A stretch of DNA of 64,000 nucleotides from Sphingomonas sp. PP-CC-1A-547 (GCF_003610375.1 NZ_RAPZ01000011.1:186001-250000), one strand, 5' to 3'; positions 18,566 through 25,892 are shown, numbered from the stretch's first letter. Notes: generated from the sequence alone by a model not told the origin. Translations and numbers: made by a program.

Positions 18566-19843
18566 CTATCTCGCGAGGGTGGCTTCACCCGAGATCGGCT
18601 GGACCGACGCCGGCGCACTCGTACCCGAGGCGACCACGATCCGGCCGACCTTCGGCGCGACGGTCGCGCCCGGCATCGCCATCTGCGTACCCTGGATGAT
18701 GACCCGGTCGTTCGGCCCGATCCCCGAGCGCACGATCCGCAGGCCATCGACGACCGGCCCGAGTTCGACCGGCTTCTGGCTCACGACGTTCTTCGCATCG
18801 ATCGTCAGCAGGACCTTCCGCGCCTGATCGGTCTGCACCGCGTCGTCGGGTACCAGCAGAGCCTGCCGCGTTCCCGCACTGGCGAGGCGCATGTTGCCGA
18901 ACATCCCTGGCGTCAGGAAATACCCCGGGTTGGCGAGGACCGCACGACCACGGATCGTCCCCGAGCGCTGGTCGAGGCCGTTGTCGGTGAAGTCGAGCTT
19001 GCCCTTCCAGCGATGCTCGGTCTCGTCCTGCAATTGGATCTCGACCGCCGCCGGCGTCGCGCCGGGCTGCCGTGCGCGTTGCGTCTTGAGGTACAGCGCC
19101 TCGGAGCCGTCGAACGTGAAGTAGATCGGATCCAGCGCGTTGATCGTCGTCAGCACCGTGCCGCCGGTGCCCTCGCCGCCCGCGACCTGGTTGCCCGCAT
19201 CGACGCGGCGATCGGAAATGCGACCGCCGATCGGCGCGCGAACCTGCGTGAAACCGACGTCCAGAGCACGGGCGCGCTCGCGAGCCTGCGCAGCGGCGAG
19301 TGCGGCTTGTGCGGCTTCGAGCTTGCCACGCAAAGCGTCGACTTCGCCGGCCGAAACCGCTTCATCGGCAACCAGCCGTTGTGCGCGGCCAAGGTCGGTG
19401 CGAGCCAGCGACAAAGCGCTCTTTGCACTGGCGACGTTGGCATGTGCCTCAGCCAGAGCAGCCGCGAACGGACGGGAATCGATCGTGAAGAGCAACTGCC
19501 CCTTGCTGACGATCTCGCCGTCGCGGAAATGAATGCCGGTGACTTCGCCCGCGACGCGCGGACGGATCTCGACCGTGCGGCTCGGTGCGAAGCGGCCGAC
19601 ATAATCGTCCCACTCGCTGACCTGCCGCACCAGCGGCGACGCGACCGTGACGGAGGCGGGCGGGGGTGCCGCCATCGCCGCGTCGGGATGATCGAACAGC
19701 TTCACGCCGACCGCACCGAGCAGCGCGATCGGCACGAGCACCATCGCGCCGCGCTGCCAGGCCGGCCGTCGGTGACGGTCCGCGGGCGGCGACGCGACGA
19801 CGTCGGCGTCGTTTGCGGCCGTGATCGTGGTAAGTTGGTTCAC
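18566..19843 (-). CDS. RND periplasmic adaptor (membrane fusion protein, AcrA/MexE-like)
   Basis: About 425 residues. I choose GTG 19843 (product MNQLTTITAANDADV...), because it overlaps the stop of the upstream gene by 4 bp (GTGA); the much longer frame to 20344 is that gene read in the wrong frame. A membrane anchor follows (AMVLVPIALLGAVGVKLF), with no lipobox, then the adaptor barrel-sandwich (YVGRFAPSRTVEIRPRVAGE, FRDGEIVSKGQLLFTIDSRP), an alpha-hairpin, and beta-barrel/membrane-proximal domains. Bridges the RND permease to the outer-membrane channel. Confidence 0.92.
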   Translation of the reverse strand: MNQLTTITAANDADVVASPPADRHRRPAWQRGAMVLVPIALLGAVGVKLFDHPDAAMAAPPPASVTVASPLVRQVSEWDDYVGRFAPSRTVEIRPRVAGEVTGIHFRDGEIVSKGQLLFTIDSRPFAAALAEAHANVASAKSALSLARTDLGRAQRLVADEAVSAGEVDALRGKLEAAQAALAAAQARERARALDVGFTQVRAPIGGRISDRRVDAGNQVAGGEGTGGTVLTTINALDPIYFTFDGSEALYLKTQRARQPGATPAAVEIQLQDETEHRWKGKLDFTDNGLDQRSGTIRGRAVLANPGYFLTPGMFGNMRLASAGTRQALLVPDDAVQTDQARKVLLTIDAKNVVSQKPVELGPVVDGLRIVRSGIGPNDRVIIQGTQMAMPGATVAPKVGRIVVASGTSAPASVQPISGEATLAR

Positions 19844-20238
19844 GCTGCGATGCTCCGCTTCTGCTGGATGCCGACGCGCATGCCGGTAACGCTCTCGACG
19901 AGCGTTTCGATCTGAGCCTCGGCAAAGCCGGCGGCGAGGAAGCCCTGGATCTCGGCCATCGGCAGCGCGAAGCCGCGGCGCCAGGCGTATACGGCCATCC
20001 GCCGCAACGCCTCGAGCCGGGGATCGGCGAGCCGCGACGCGGTGCTCAGGCCGAACAGGCTGCCCATTGCGCGTGACATGCGGCTCGGGCCGGACAGGCT
20101 GCGCAGCGTGTCGCGCTTGGCGAGCGCGATGACGCTCCATTCCAGCGCGGAGAAGCCGGTCGGGGCTGGGGCGGCGACCGTCTGCGTGCGGCTGGTGACG
20201 GGCGAAGCGAACATGTTGTCGAGGTCGAGATAAGCCAT
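19840..20238 (-). CDS. Uncharacterised protein leading the RND efflux operon
   Basis: 132 residues: MAYLDLDNMFASPVTSRTQT... ending GIQQKRSIAA, preceded by AAAGGGGGAC about 8 nt before the ATG. No signal peptide or clear membrane helix. The N-terminal third looks flexible; the rest is predicted helical (FSALEWSVIALAKRDTLRSL, LEALRRMAVYAWRRGFALPM, AQIETLVESVTGMRVG). Its stop overlaps the adaptor start (GTGA), so its translation is coupled to the pump. It is the first gene after a TetR-type operator/promoter. I do not recognise the family; a cytosolic role in pump expression or regulation is only a guess from position. Confidence 0.8.
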   Translation of the reverse strand: MAYLDLDNMFASPVTSRTQTVAAPAPTGFSALEWSVIALAKRDTLRSLSGPSRMSRAMGSLFGLSTASRLADPRLEALRRMAVYAWRRGFALPMAEIQGFLAAGFAEAQIETLVESVTGMRVGIQQKRSIAA

Positions 20239-20457
20239 GGGATTGTCCCCCTTTTGATCTTGGGCAAGCGCTGGCCTTCGGCGGTGGACGGTCTACCGAC
20301 GTCAGCTGGTCGCGAGGCGTGCGCGGTCGTTGCCGGCACATCACCGTGCCGCGCTTACCCGCTTGGAAATTTCGAAAGTCAGGCCGAAGCCTAGGTTTGA
20401 ACCGTGGTCATGGGTTGGTGTCCCCGGCTGCCCCCTCCGAAGTAGGAGAGAGCTTCG

Positions 20458-20471
20458 ATACCAGTCGGTAT
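20458..20471. promoter_or_regulatory. TetR-type operator ATACCAGTCGGTAT (O1)
   Basis: An inverted repeat ATACC-N4-GGTAT that overlaps the -10 of the RND operon promoter by three bases. The identical half-sites recur at the tetR start (21163-21176) and, with one base changed, at 20507-20520. Confidence 0.8.
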
Positions 20472-20496
20472 ATAAACCTGGCGTTCATCTAGTCAA
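20469..20496 (-). promoter_or_regulatory. Sigma70-type promoter of RND efflux operon
   Basis: On the minus strand TTGACT (20491-20496), a 16-nt spacer, then TATATA (20469-20474). It is flanked by two copies of the same palindrome, one overlapping the -10 and one just upstream of the -35, a typical repressor arrangement. Confidence 0.75.
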
Positions 20497-20506
20497 CAAG
20501 ACTTTT

Positions 20507-20520
20507 GTACCGGCCGGTAT
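20507..20520. promoter_or_regulatory. TetR-type operator GTACCGGCCGGTAT (O2)
   Basis: Contains a perfect 12-bp palindrome TACCGGCCGGTA, matching O1 half-sites except for one base. It lies 10 bp upstream of the -35 element of the RND operon promoter. Confidence 0.75.
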
Positions 20521-20549
20521 TTTTTTCCGCGGCGCGGTAGAAACCGTGT

Positions 20550-21164
20550 CTATTTGGTCGGCCACATAAGCATGCTGGTCTCGACGAGCTGCTGGAGTTC
20601 GGTGCAACTAGCGCCCGAGCCGGCCTGGATCGACAGCCCCTGCATGATCGCGAAGAGGTAGCGCATCAGCGCGTGCGACTCGAGGCCTTCGGGAAACTCG
20701 CCCGCGGCCTTGGCTTCGTCGAACCGCTTCATGAGCGCGGCTTCGGACGACGCGCGGCGCTTGGCGACCTCGGCCTTGATCGGCTCGGCTTCGGCACTGC
20801 ACGCGACGCTGCTGATGACGCTCAGGCATCCCTTGGGGTCGCAGGTGCTCATCTGCATCTGCAACGCACCACGTAGCAGGTTTTCCGCTACGGCACGCGC
20901 GGTCGGCGCGTCGAGCGCGGACGTCATATAGGCGAGCTTCTCGCGCTCGTAGAGGTCAAGCGCCTTGTGGAACAGCGCCTCCTTGTTGCCAAACGCAGCG
21001 TACAGGCTGGGCTTGGTGATCTTCATCTCGGCGGTCAGTTCCGCCATTGATGCGCCTTCGTAACCGTTACGCCAGAACACGCGCAACGCACCCGCCAGTG
21101 CCTGGTCGAGATCGAACTCGCGGGGGCGGCCCTTGGGGGCGGTGAGCGTGCAAAGCCTATTCAT
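20550..21164 (-). CDS. TetR/AcrR-family repressor of the RND operon
   Basis: 204 residues. N-terminal TetR helix-turn-helix at about residues 13-60: GRPREFDLDQALAGALRVFW, YEGASMAELTAEMKITKPSLYAAFGNKEALF. The C-terminal ligand domain follows with three cysteines (STCDPKGC, SVACSAEAE). TetR repressors leave DNA when they bind a small ligand, often a substrate of the pump they control. The gene is on the same strand as, and immediately upstream of, the RND operon. A copy of the operator palindrome begins at its own start codon, so autoregulation is likely. Confidence 0.92.
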   Translation of the reverse strand: MNRLCTLTAPKGRPREFDLDQALAGALRVFWRNGYEGASMAELTAEMKITKPSLYAAFGNKEALFHKALDLYEREKLAYMTSALDAPTARAVAENLLRGALQMQMSTCDPKGCLSVISSVACSAEAEPIKAEVAKRRASSEAALMKRFDEAKAAGEFPEGLESHALMRYLFAIMQGLSIQAGSGASCTELQQLVETSMLMWPTK

Positions 21165-21176
21165 ACCGTTCGGTAT
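21163..21176. promoter_or_regulatory. TetR-type operator ATACCGTTCGGTAT (O3) at tetR start
   Basis: Same ATACC-N4-GGTAT palindrome as O1, touching the tetR start codon (21162-21164). TATATA overlaps its upstream edge on the minus strand and could be the -10, which would leave almost no untranslated leader. Confidence 0.75.
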
Positions 21177-21228
21177 ATAGTGAGAGCGCGCAAAAGGTCC
21201 AGTGACTGGAATATGTTGCCGGGGACGC

Positions 21229-22530
21229 TCACCGACCGACGGCGGTGTAGGCGAACCCGGCCTGCTCGACGTCGGCGCGCTGATAGACGTTGCGCAAGTC
21301 GACCATCACCGGCCCGGCCATCACGCGCTTCAACCGCGCGAGATCGAGCGCGCGATACGCATCCCATTCGGTCACGATCACGACCGCGTCGGCACCCTCG
21401 GCGGCGTCGTATGCGTCGGTGCAGTAGACCAGGTCGGGCATCATCGCCTTGGCGGTCGCCACGCCCTCGGGGTCGTGCGTGCGGACAGTCACGCCGGCGT
21501 CCGCAAGTGCGGTCGCGATCGCGAGGCTGGGGGCGTCGCGCATGTCGTCGGTGTTGGGCTTGAACGTGAGGCCGAGCAACGCGACCGTCTTGCCGCGGGG
21601 ATTGTCGCCGAGCGCGTGTAGGACTTTCCGTCCCATCGCGCGCTTGCGGCTGTCGTTCACCTTCACGACGGCTTCGACGATGTGGACCGGGGTGTCGTAA
21701 TCCTCGGCGGTCTTGAGCAGCGCCAGCGTGTCTTTGGGGAAGCACGAGCCGCCATAGCCCGGCCCGGCGTGGAGGAATTTCTTGCCGATCCGGTTGTCGA
21801 GCCCGATCCCGCGCGACACGTCCTGCACGTCCGCGCCGACCGCTTCGCACAGGTCTGCGATCTCGTTGATGAACGTGATCTTGGTCGCTAGGAACGCGTT
21901 GGCGGCGTATTTGATCAGCTCGGACGTGCGACGTCCGACGAACAAGATCGGCGATTCGTTAAGGTAAAGCGGACGGTAGACGTCGCGCATCACCTGCTTG
22001 GCGCGCTCGTCCTCGGTGCCGATGACGATGCGGTCGGGGCGCTTGAAGTCGCCGATCGCGGCGCCTTCGCGGAGGAATTCGGGGTTGGAGACGACCGCCA
22101 CGTCGACGTCTGCACGCTTTTCACGGAAGATCGCCTCGACTCGGTCGCCGGTGCCGACGGGGACGGTCGACTTGGTCACGACCACGGTCGGTCCGGTCAC
22201 CGCAGCGGCGATCTCTTCGGTGGCGGCGAACACGTAGCTGAGGTCGGCATGGCCGTCGCCGCGTCGCGACGGCGTGCCGACCGCGATGAAGATCGCATCG
22301 GCGCCCGCGACCGCGCTGGCGAGATCGGTGGTGAAGGTCAGCCGCCCCGCGGCGACATTTGACGCGACGAGCTGGTCGAGACCGGGCTCGAAGATCGGCA
22401 TGCGGCCGGCATGCAGCGCATCGATCTTCGACTGGTCCTTGTCGACGCAGATCACGTCATGGCCGAAATCCGAAAAGCAGGCGCCGGACACCAGGCCGAC
22501 ATAGCCAGAACCGATCATCGTGATGCGCAT
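21229..22530 (-). CDS. ugd: UDP-glucose 6-dehydrogenase
   Basis: 433 residues, normal for the family. Oxidises UDP-glucose to UDP-glucuronate with two NAD+, feeding exopolysaccharide and lipid sugar synthesis in the cytosol. N-terminal NAD fold MRITMIGSGYVGLVSGACFS, catalytic-Cys motif GYGGSCFPKDTLAL, and the KPNTDDMRDAPS loop are all present. The start codon is supported by the conserved N-terminus. No other sugar-nucleotide genes adjoin it. Confidence 0.96.
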   Translation of the reverse strand: MRITMIGSGYVGLVSGACFSDFGHDVICVDKDQSKIDALHAGRMPIFEPGLDQLVASNVAAGRLTFTTDLASAVAGADAIFIAVGTPSRRGDGHADLSYVFAATEEIAAAVTGPTVVVTKSTVPVGTGDRVEAIFREKRADVDVAVVSNPEFLREGAAIGDFKRPDRIVIGTEDERAKQVMRDVYRPLYLNESPILFVGRRTSELIKYAANAFLATKITFINEIADLCEAVGADVQDVSRGIGLDNRIGKKFLHAGPGYGGSCFPKDTLALLKTAEDYDTPVHIVEAVVKVNDSRKRAMGRKVLHALGDNPRGKTVALLGLTFKPNTDDMRDAPSLAIATALADAGVTVRTHDPEGVATAKAMMPDLVYCTDAYDAAEGADAVVIVTEWDAYRALDLARLKRVMAGPVMVDLRNVYQRADVEQAGFAYTAVGR

Positions 22531-22661
22531 GGACGTTCCCCGTAAAAGCCGCGCGACCTATCGAGACTAATGCGCGCGGGTGCAAGCTGGCGGGCGCAAC
22601 CAAAGCGGAGCATACCGGTTGAAACTTCGACCAAATGGCATCGCAAAACAGGAGAGAGACG

Positions 22662-23108
22662 ATGGCTGACGACTTCAAGCAGGCAGTCGATGACGGTGCG
22701 AACGCAAGCAAGGCGGCGACCGACCGCGCGGCGGATGCGGCCAAGGGCGCGGCGGACGCGATGCGCGAGAATGCCGGGAAGGCGCGCGATGCGTTCTCGG
22801 AGAAGGTCGTCGATCCGGCGCGGCGCGCAGGCGAGGCGATGAAGGAGTCGGGCGGCAAGATTGCCGAGGGCGGCGCGACGATCGGCAAGGCGATGATCGA
22901 TCAGGCCGAGCAGAATGCGCGCGAGGCCTTCGCGGCGATGCGCGAGGCGGCGAGCGCCAGCGACCTGACACAGGTGATGAAGATCCAGGGCGATTACCTA
23001 CGCGAGCAGAGCCAGCGAAGCATGAGCCAGGCACGCGAGATCGGCGAGCTGATCATGAAGTTCGGCAAGGACGCGGTCGCACCGTTGCAGGGCGGCGGGA
23101 TCAAGTAA
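22662..23108 (+). CDS. Phasin-family protein
   Basis: 148 residues from MADDFKQAVDDGANASKAAT, preceded by AGGAGAGAG. Alanine-rich, amphipathic and almost wholly helical, with the C-terminal phasin-type segment (AREAFAAMREAASASDLTQV... QRSMSQAREIGELIMKFGKD). Phasins coat polyhydroxyalkanoate granules; sphingomonads carry several paralogs, some stress-related. No PHA synthesis genes lie nearby, so granule association is inferred from family. Followed by two strong hairpins. Confidence 0.88.
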   Translation: MADDFKQAVDDGANASKAATDRAADAAKGAADAMRENAGKARDAFSEKVVDPARRAGEAMKESGGKIAEGGATIGKAMIDQAEQNAREAFAAMREAASASDLTQVMKIQGDYLREQSQRSMSQAREIGELIMKFGKDAVAPLQGGGIK

Positions 23109-23113
23109 GCCGA

Positions 23114-23147
23114 TACGCCGCTCCCCGTTTTGCGGTGGAGCGGCGTA
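23114..23147 (+). terminator. Hairpin after phasin gene
   Basis: Perfect 11-bp stem TACGCCGCTCC / GGAGCGGCGTA with a 12-nt loop, 6 bp after the stop; no T run, so factor-independent function is uncertain. Confidence 0.65.
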
Positions 23148-23161
23148 CGGACGAGCAAGAA

Positions 23162-23196
23162 CGCCGCCGCTCCGACACTATGACGGAGCGGCGGCG
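23162..23196. terminator. Second hairpin between phasin and pit genes
   Basis: A 13-bp stem with core CCGCCGCTCCG / CGGAGCGGCGG. It shares the CCGCTCC core with the hairpin at 23114. It lies between convergent genes and may serve both. Confidence 0.6.
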
Positions 23197-23219
23197 GATC
23201 AGCCTCAACTATTTCCGGC

Positions 23220-24218
23220 TTAAACGAACAGTCCGACGAGCCAGTACGTGCCGGCGCCGATCAGCCCCGCGGCGGGCAGAGTAAGCGTCCAAGCGACGAC
23301 GATGTTGCTCGCGACGTTCCAGCGGACGGCGGACAGGCGCCGCGCGGCGCCGACTCCGACGATCGAGCCGGTGATGGTGTGCGTCGACGATACGGGAATG
23401 CCCCAGAAGGTCGCCGCGAACAGCGTGATCGCGCCGCCGGTCTCAGCGCAGAACCCTTGTGCGGGGGTGAGGCGGGTAATCTTCGAGCCCATCGTGTGGA
23501 CGATCCGCCAGCCGCCCGACAGCGTGCCAAGCGCCATCGCCGCCTGGCAGGACAGCACGACCCAGAGCGGCACGTGGAACTCACCGCCGAGCAGGCCTTG
23601 TGAATAGAGCAGGACGGCGATGATCCCCATCGTCTTTTGCGCGTCGTTGCCGCCGTGGCCGAGCGAGTAGAGCGCGGCGGAGATCAGCTGGAGCTTGCGG
23701 AAACGCTTGTCGACGCCGAGCGGGGTGAGCTTGAGGCTCGTCCAGGCAACGATCAGCACCAGAACCAGCGCGAGCATCAGGCCGATCGCGGGCGAGGCGA
23801 AGATCGCGAGCACGGTCTTGATGACGCCGCTCCAGACGATCGCGCCGAAGCCGATCTTGGCGATGCCGGCGCCTAGCAGCCCGCCGATCAGTGCATGGCT
23901 GCTGCTCGACGGGATCCCGAGCACCCAGGTGATGACGTTCCACGCGATCGCGCCCATCAGCGCGGCGAAGATCACCTGTGCATCGATAACGTGCGCCTGG
24001 ACGATCCCGGTGCCGACGGTCTGCGCGACGTGGAGCCCGAAGACCGCGAACGCGATGAAGTTGAAGAACGCGGCCCACAGGACGGCGTATTGCGGCTTCA
24101 GCACGCGCGTTGAGACGACGGTGGCGATCGAGTTCGCCGCGTCGTGGAGGCCGTTCAGGAAGTCGAACAGCAGCGCGATGCCGATCAGCCCTATTAGGAG
24201 GGGGAGGGAGAGGATCAT
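23220..24218 (-). CDS. pit: Inorganic phosphate transporter, Pit family
   Basis: 332 residues with about ten membrane helices; the two inverted-repeat PD signature motifs are seen as NGLHDAANSIATVVSTRVL near the N-terminus and GHGGNDAQKTMGIIAVLL in the middle. Pit proteins carry metal-phosphate by proton symport at the inner membrane. The DUF47 gene upstream on the same strand is the usual partner; the two are separated by 195 bp that contains a family A repeat pair. Confidence 0.94.
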   Translation of the reverse strand: MILSLPLLIGLIGIALLFDFLNGLHDAANSIATVVSTRVLKPQYAVLWAAFFNFIAFAVFGLHVAQTVGTGIVQAHVIDAQVIFAALMGAIAWNVITWVLGIPSSSSHALIGGLLGAGIAKIGFGAIVWSGVIKTVLAIFASPAIGLMLALVLVLIVAWTSLKLTPLGVDKRFRKLQLISAALYSLGHGGNDAQKTMGIIAVLLYSQGLLGGEFHVPLWVVLSCQAAMALGTLSGGWRIVHTMGSKITRLTPAQGFCAETGGAITLFAATFWGIPVSSTHTITGSIVGVGAARRLSAVRWNVASNIVVAWTLTLPAAGLIGAGTYWLVGLFV

Positions 24219-24275
24219 GCGCGGCCGTCCGCGGTAACGCGGTTAAGGTGCACCGCCGCTCTCTCAACCACTCCA

Positions 24276-24379
24276 CCACCCCGGCGAAGGCCGGGGCCCA
24301 GTTGGAGAGGTCGCAGTAACAGCGTACCGCCCTCAGTTATTGCCGTCCCCCAACTGGGCCCCGGCCTTCGCCGGGGTGG
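24276..24379. repeat. Inverted pair of family A repeats
   Basis: CCACCCCGGCGAAGGCCGGG... and its inverted copy CAACTGGGCCCCGGCCTTCG... about 45 bp apart, in the DUF47-pit spacer. Third copy of this doublet. Confidence 0.85.
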
Positions 24380-24413
24380 CGTTTCGTTGGGGCGTCGCGA
24401 CTCGTACGACACA

Positions 24414-25061
24414 TCAAGCATGGTCGATGACCAGCCCCTGGATCTCGTTCGCGACGTCTTCGAAGCGGTCGACGATCTTTTCCAGGCTGCTGTAGATCTC
24501 GCGGTTGATGATGAACGTCATCGGGTCCGCACTGATCTTCGAGGCCTGGAACAGCGCGCGCAGGCCCGTATCGTGGATATCGTCGGCATGACCCTCGATC
24601 TGGATCAGCCGCGCGGTCAGGTCGTGCAACCGACCTGCATTGGTGCCGAGCGAGCGGAGCAGCGGGATCGCCTCCGCGGTGATCCGTGCGGCCTCGACGA
24701 TGATTCCGGCCATGTCGCGCATCTGGGGCGAGAACTCGGTGACTTCGTACAGCGCGATCGCATTGGCCGTGCCGTTCATCTGGTCGATCGCGTCGTCCAT
24801 AACGCCGATCAGGTCGGTGATCGCGCTGCGGTCGAACGGCGTCACGAACACCCGGCGGACGTCCTGGAGAACCTCGCGCGTGATATCGTCGGCCTCGTGC
24901 TCGCGCTTGACGATCTCGGCGATCTGACCCTCGATCGAGCCTTCGCCGTGAAGCAGCCGTGCAAGCGCATCGGCACCGGCGACCAGAGTCGCGGCATGCG
25001 CGTCGAACAGTTCGAAGAACCGCCCCTGCTTCGGCATCAGCGACTGGAACCAGCCCAGCAT
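24414..25061 (-). CDS. DUF47 (PhoU-like) phosphate-transport accessory protein
   Basis: 215 residues from MLGWFQSLMPKQGRFFELFD. The ATG follows AAAAGGAGAATTCCG, a strong ribosome site, which decides the start. The fold is a PhoU-like helical bundle with EHEADDITREVLQDVRRVFVTPFDRSAI, the DUF47 hallmark, and IEGHADDIHDTGLRALF in the second half. These proteins pair with Pit transporters. The reading frame is open far upstream through a Nudix domain without a stop codon, so a fused product is also possible. Confidence 0.9.
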   Translation of the reverse strand: MLGWFQSLMPKQGRFFELFDAHAATLVAGADALARLLHGEGSIEGQIAEIVKREHEADDITREVLQDVRRVFVTPFDRSAITDLIGVMDDAIDQMNGTANAIALYEVTEFSPQMRDMAGIIVEAARITAEAIPLLRSLGTNAGRLHDLTARLIQIEGHADDIHDTGLRALFQASKISADPMTFIINREIYSSLEKIVDRFEDVANEIQGLVIDHA

Positions 25062-25478
25062 CGGAATTCTCCTTTTCGCACTCGTGCGCACGACGGGTAA
25101 GATACGTTGCGCGAGCGACGCCGGAATCGGCGGCTCACGGAAGGCCGCGATCAGCGCCTTCAGGCCGGGCTCATTGACAGCCTCCGCGGCGCGATCAAGC
25201 GTAAACCAGCGTGTGTCGCGTTGATGACGCTCGGGCCAGTCCTCCACCTGCTCGACGAATGCGAGTGGAAACACGGTGACGATCATGTCGCGGTAGCGGC
25301 CGGTGCGGCGGCGTTTGCGGTACGCGAACTGTCCGACAGGCGAGGGGCAGGGGATGCCGCGGATGCCGGCTTCCTCATACGCCTCCTGCGCGGCGGCCTC
25401 GTGGCTGGCGAGACCTACAATGGGATTGCCCTTGGGGATCACCCAGCGCCCGGTGTCGCGCGAGGTGATCAGCATCAC
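24414..25478 (-). CDS. Nudix hydrolase domain continuous in frame with DUF47
   Basis: From GTG 25478 (or ATG 25475) the frame encodes about 135 residues of a Nudix domain (LITSRDTGRWVIPKGNP, then HEAAAQEAYEEAGIRGI), linker SAKRRIP, then DUF47 without a stop. The Nudix box keeps the EAYEEAG core but has Leu and Gln in place of two consensus residues (first Glu, Arg), as in alphaproteobacterial diphosphoinositol-phosphohydrolase-like relatives. Nudix enzymes cleave nucleoside diphosphate-linked substrates. Homologous-looking sequence (IIEQIGALPYVIDEAGHARV) continues upstream of the first usable start codon. Whether this makes one fused protein or a Nudix protein plus an internally initiated DUF47 is open. 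Confidence 0.75.
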   Translation of the reverse strand: MMLITSRDTGRWVIPKGNPIVGLASHEAAAQEAYEEAGIRGIPCPSPVGQFAYRKRRRTGRYRDMIVTVFPLAFVEQVEDWPERHQRDTRWFTLDRAAEAVNEPGLKALIAAFREPPIPASLAQRILPVVRTSAKRRIPMLGWFQSLMPKQGRFFELFDAHAATLVAGADALARLLHGEGSIEGQIAEIVKREHEADDITREVLQDVRRVFVTPFDRSAITDLIGVMDDAIDQMNGTANAIALYEVTEFSPQMRDMAGIIVEAARITAEAIPLLRSLGTNAGRLHDLTARLIQIEGHADDIHDTGLRALFQASKISADPMTFIINREIYSSLEKIVDRFEDVANEIQGLVIDHA

Positions 25479-25727
25479 GCGAGCGTGGCCGGCTTCGTCG
25501 ATTACATAGGGAAGTGCGCCGATCTGCTCGATGATCCGGGTCCTCGCACCCGCAAAATCGCGGGGAAAGTCGCGAGCTTATACCCGGTTTTTACGCAAGG
25601 ATAGCGGCGCAGCGGAGAGTTTTCGGACCGTCGCCGCGGGTCCATTTCTGTCCCATTGCCGGACGCCGTCACCTTAACCACCTTTGTCACTGGTCGAATT
25701 GGTAAACGCGACGTTAACGTTTGCATC

Positions 25728-25892
25728 ATGACCAGACGCCTAGTCCTCACCAACGAAGCCGCCCGCCATCCGATGCGCCGTTCGCTGCCGCCACCGGTCA
25801 TCGCGAGCGCGAGGAACGACGATCAGGACGTGAAGCTGTTCCTGCTCAGCTTCGCCGCGTTCTTCACGTGCTTCTACAGCTTCATTTTCTGA
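25728..25892 (+). CDS. Small membrane-anchored hypothetical protein (54 aa)
   Basis: MTRRLVLTNEAARHPMRRSL... followed by a C-terminal hydrophobic aromatic segment (VKLFLLSFAAFFTCFYSFIF) ending at the stop. One membrane helix, positively charged N-terminal tail inside. It resembles short tail-anchored proteins of sphingomonads. No clear Shine-Dalgarno. Function unknown. A repeat pair follows directly. Confidence 0.6.
   Translation: MTRRLVLTNEAARHPMRRSLPPPVIASARNDDQDVKLFLLSFAAFFTCFYSFIF

Larger units (their letters stand above)
20239..20549. other. 311-bp regulatory region and long leader of the RND operon
   Basis: No gene beyond a possible 6-codon frame. Upstream part holds a promoter and two TetR-type palindromes; downstream of the promoter is an unusually long untranslated leader of about 220 nt before the first start codon. 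Confidence 0.7.

Noticed and set aside
19844..20344. N-terminal extension of the RND adaptor over the 132-aa gene
   Set aside because: The extension is the 132-aa gene read in another frame; the adaptor signal region begins at the GTG that overlaps the previous stop.
13831..21164. RND operon as recently transferred DNA
   Set aside because: Base composition and repeat content match the neighbours, and no mobile genes or attachment sites flank it.
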